This document shows, piece by piece, positions 63,176 through 64,000 of a stretch of 64,000 bases of DNA. The DNA is from Flavobacterium sediminilitoris. GTDB lineage: Bacteria > Bacteroidota > Bacteroidia > Flavobacteriales > Flavobacteriaceae. Location: positions 3,596,001 through 3,660,000 of the forward strand of contig NZ_CP090145.1 of assembly GCF_023008245.1 (NCBI RefSeq), given 5' to 3'. A program made the translations under genes and the position numbers. Every line of letters starts with the position of its first letter. Position 1 is the first letter of the stretch. The notes beneath the pieces were generated by a model. The model saw nothing but the letters and a program-made list of their open reading frames with translations, searched no databases and was not told the origin of the DNA.

Positions 63176-64000
63176 TTATCGTTTTAATGAAAAATGCGCT
63201 TTAAATATTTTACTTTGTTGATTTTCTTCATATTCTACAGTAAACCAATAATCTGTTGATGGTAATTGTGCACCATTTAAAGTACCGTCCCATCCTGCTC
63301 CTGAAGGGCTAATTTGCTTAATCAATTTACCATATCGATCAAAGATATAAAGTTTTGTATTAGGTTGATCTTGCAATCCTATGATATTCCAATTATCATT
63401 ATATCCATCTCCATTTGGAGTGAAAAATTTAGGATAATCGATAACTAAAATAGTCTTTTCAAGATAAGTACATCCTTTTTCATCTACTACCGTTAAAGTA
63501 TGTTCTCCTGCACTTACACCTGTAAAAACATTTGATTCTTGAAGATCTTGATCATCTATTTGATATAAGAAACTTCCATTTCCATCAATAACATTTATAG
63601 TTACTGTTGCATTATCTGTAAAAGCATTAGTCACAGTATATGTAAAATCAGTTGCATTATTAATTTCAATAACATTTATAGTATTAGATACATTTGAACA
63701 ACCTGTATTCAAGTTTTGAACTTCTACATAATAATTACCTGCTAATTCTGCTGCATATGTACTTTGATTTGCTCCAGTTATTAACCCTCCATTATAATAC
63801 CAATTAAAATCATAATCTGATGTATTTGGTATACCTGAATCCAGTAAATGATTTTGGAATACTAACCCTGTAGACAATTCAACACAGATTGATCCATCTA
63901 ATAATGCTGGTTGCGGTAATGGATTTACTACTTGAGTATATTCTCTTGGTACTCCTAAACAATCTCCTAATTTTGGAGTAAAAGTATAAACCGCTGTTCC
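63176..64000 (-). CDS. T9SS type B cargo adhesin, C-terminal part (cut by window end)
   Basis: The frame is open to position 64000 and continues beyond the window; a TTG at 63877 is internal, not the start. The visible 274 residues hold the end of a PKD/Ig-like series (VYTFTPKLGDCLGVP, DGSICVELSTGLVF, YYVEVQNLNTGCSNVS) and a type B sorting domain (FFTPNGDGYNDNWNI, IFDRYGKLIKQISPSG, ending KAHFSLKR). It is a close paralogue of the C-terminal part of the 1356-aa adhesin, sharing the same KAHFSLKR ending. It is probably a surface protein exported by the T9SS. Confidence 0.9.
   Translation of the reverse strand, partial: GTAVYTFTPKLGDCLGVPREYTQVVNPLPQPALLDGSICVELSTGLVFQNHLLDSGIPNTSDYDFNWYYNGGLITGANQSTYAAELAGNYYVEVQNLNTGCSNVSNTINVIEINNATDFTYTVTNAFTDNATVTINVIDGNGSFLYQIDDQDLQESNVFTGVSAGEHTLTVVDEKGCTYLEKTILVIDYPKFFTPNGDGYNDNWNIIGLQDQPNTKLYIFDRYGKLIKQISPSGAGWDGTLNGAQLPSTDYWFTVEYEENQQSKIFKAHFSLKR

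Noticed and set aside
63176..63877. Complete 233-aa protein starting at a TTG
   Set aside because: The frame stays open to the window end and the upstream residues match the Ig-like region of the paralogous adhesin, so this is the 3' part of a longer gene.

Overview
The window is a chromosome segment from a Bacteroidota bacterium, almost certainly of the family Flavobacteriaceae. The evidence is a very AT-rich sequence, A-rich leaders without clear Shine-Dalgarno motifs, and -7 boxes of the form TAnnTTTG. It also carries type IX secretion (T9SS) genes (PorP/SprF, a PorE-like OmpA protein, adhesins with type B sorting domains), a DUF5606 gene next to peptide deformylase, and an arginine operon with the Bacteroidota-type acylornithine carbamoyltransferase. 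No rRNA, tRNA, insertion sequence, CRISPR array or phage gene was seen. Genus and species cannot be fixed from this sequence.

Layout. 0-4 kb: envelope and riboflavin genes (lolA-like, lptF/G-like permease, a RibBA-like protein with a degenerate GTP cyclohydrolase half), facing a TSUP permease. 4-17.5 kb: a leftward four-gene surface-protein operon, adhesin (2095 aa), SprF/PorP, PorE-like, adhesin (1356 aa). 17.7-20.4 kb: two leftward TPR membrane proteins, one a full AraC-type regulator and one lacking the DNA-binding output. 20.6-24.8 kb: M28 lipoprotein peptidase, a MESH1-like alarmone hydrolase, and a small stress-type regulon (uncharacterised protein, WYL/YafY regulator, GyrI-like protein, DUF1801) in which two promoters share a near-identical operator-like site. 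24.9-28.4 kb: a nitric-oxide detoxification operon (NsrR-like Rrf2 regulator, small membrane protein, cupin, quinol NO reductase).

28.5-31.8 kb: housekeeping genes mazG, an MFS transporter, DUF5606 and def. 32-40 kb: a complete arginine operon (GNAT, argG, argC, argD, acylornithine carbamoyltransferase, argB, argE-type deacylase, argH), mostly with overlapping reading frames. 40.1-44.3 kb: a solitary PP2C-like phosphatase, Lrp/AsnC regulator, ruvX, mqo and a PAS-only protein. 44.7-57.3 kb: dapD, then an envelope-glycan locus (LTA-synthase-like enzyme, GT9, several GT2 and GT4 enzymes, a Kdo-kinase-like protein, a DegT aminotransferase and a NeuD/PglD-type acyltransferase) whose genes alternate strand repeatedly. 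57.3-63.1 kb: tsaC/sua5, a CCA-type nucleotidyltransferase, COX15/CtaA, a PDZ aspartic protease and an aminotransferase. The right edge holds the 3' end of a third type B T9SS adhesin, whose sorting domain is closely related to that of the 1356-aa adhesin.

The best candidates for under-described biology are the two-site WYL/GyrI operator system, the inverted repeat spanning the NO-reductase promoter together with the two coupled small proteins in that operon, the adhesin/SprF/PorE island carrying two different sorting-domain subtypes, and the paired TPR sensors upstream of it. No wholly new multi-gene system stands out beyond these.
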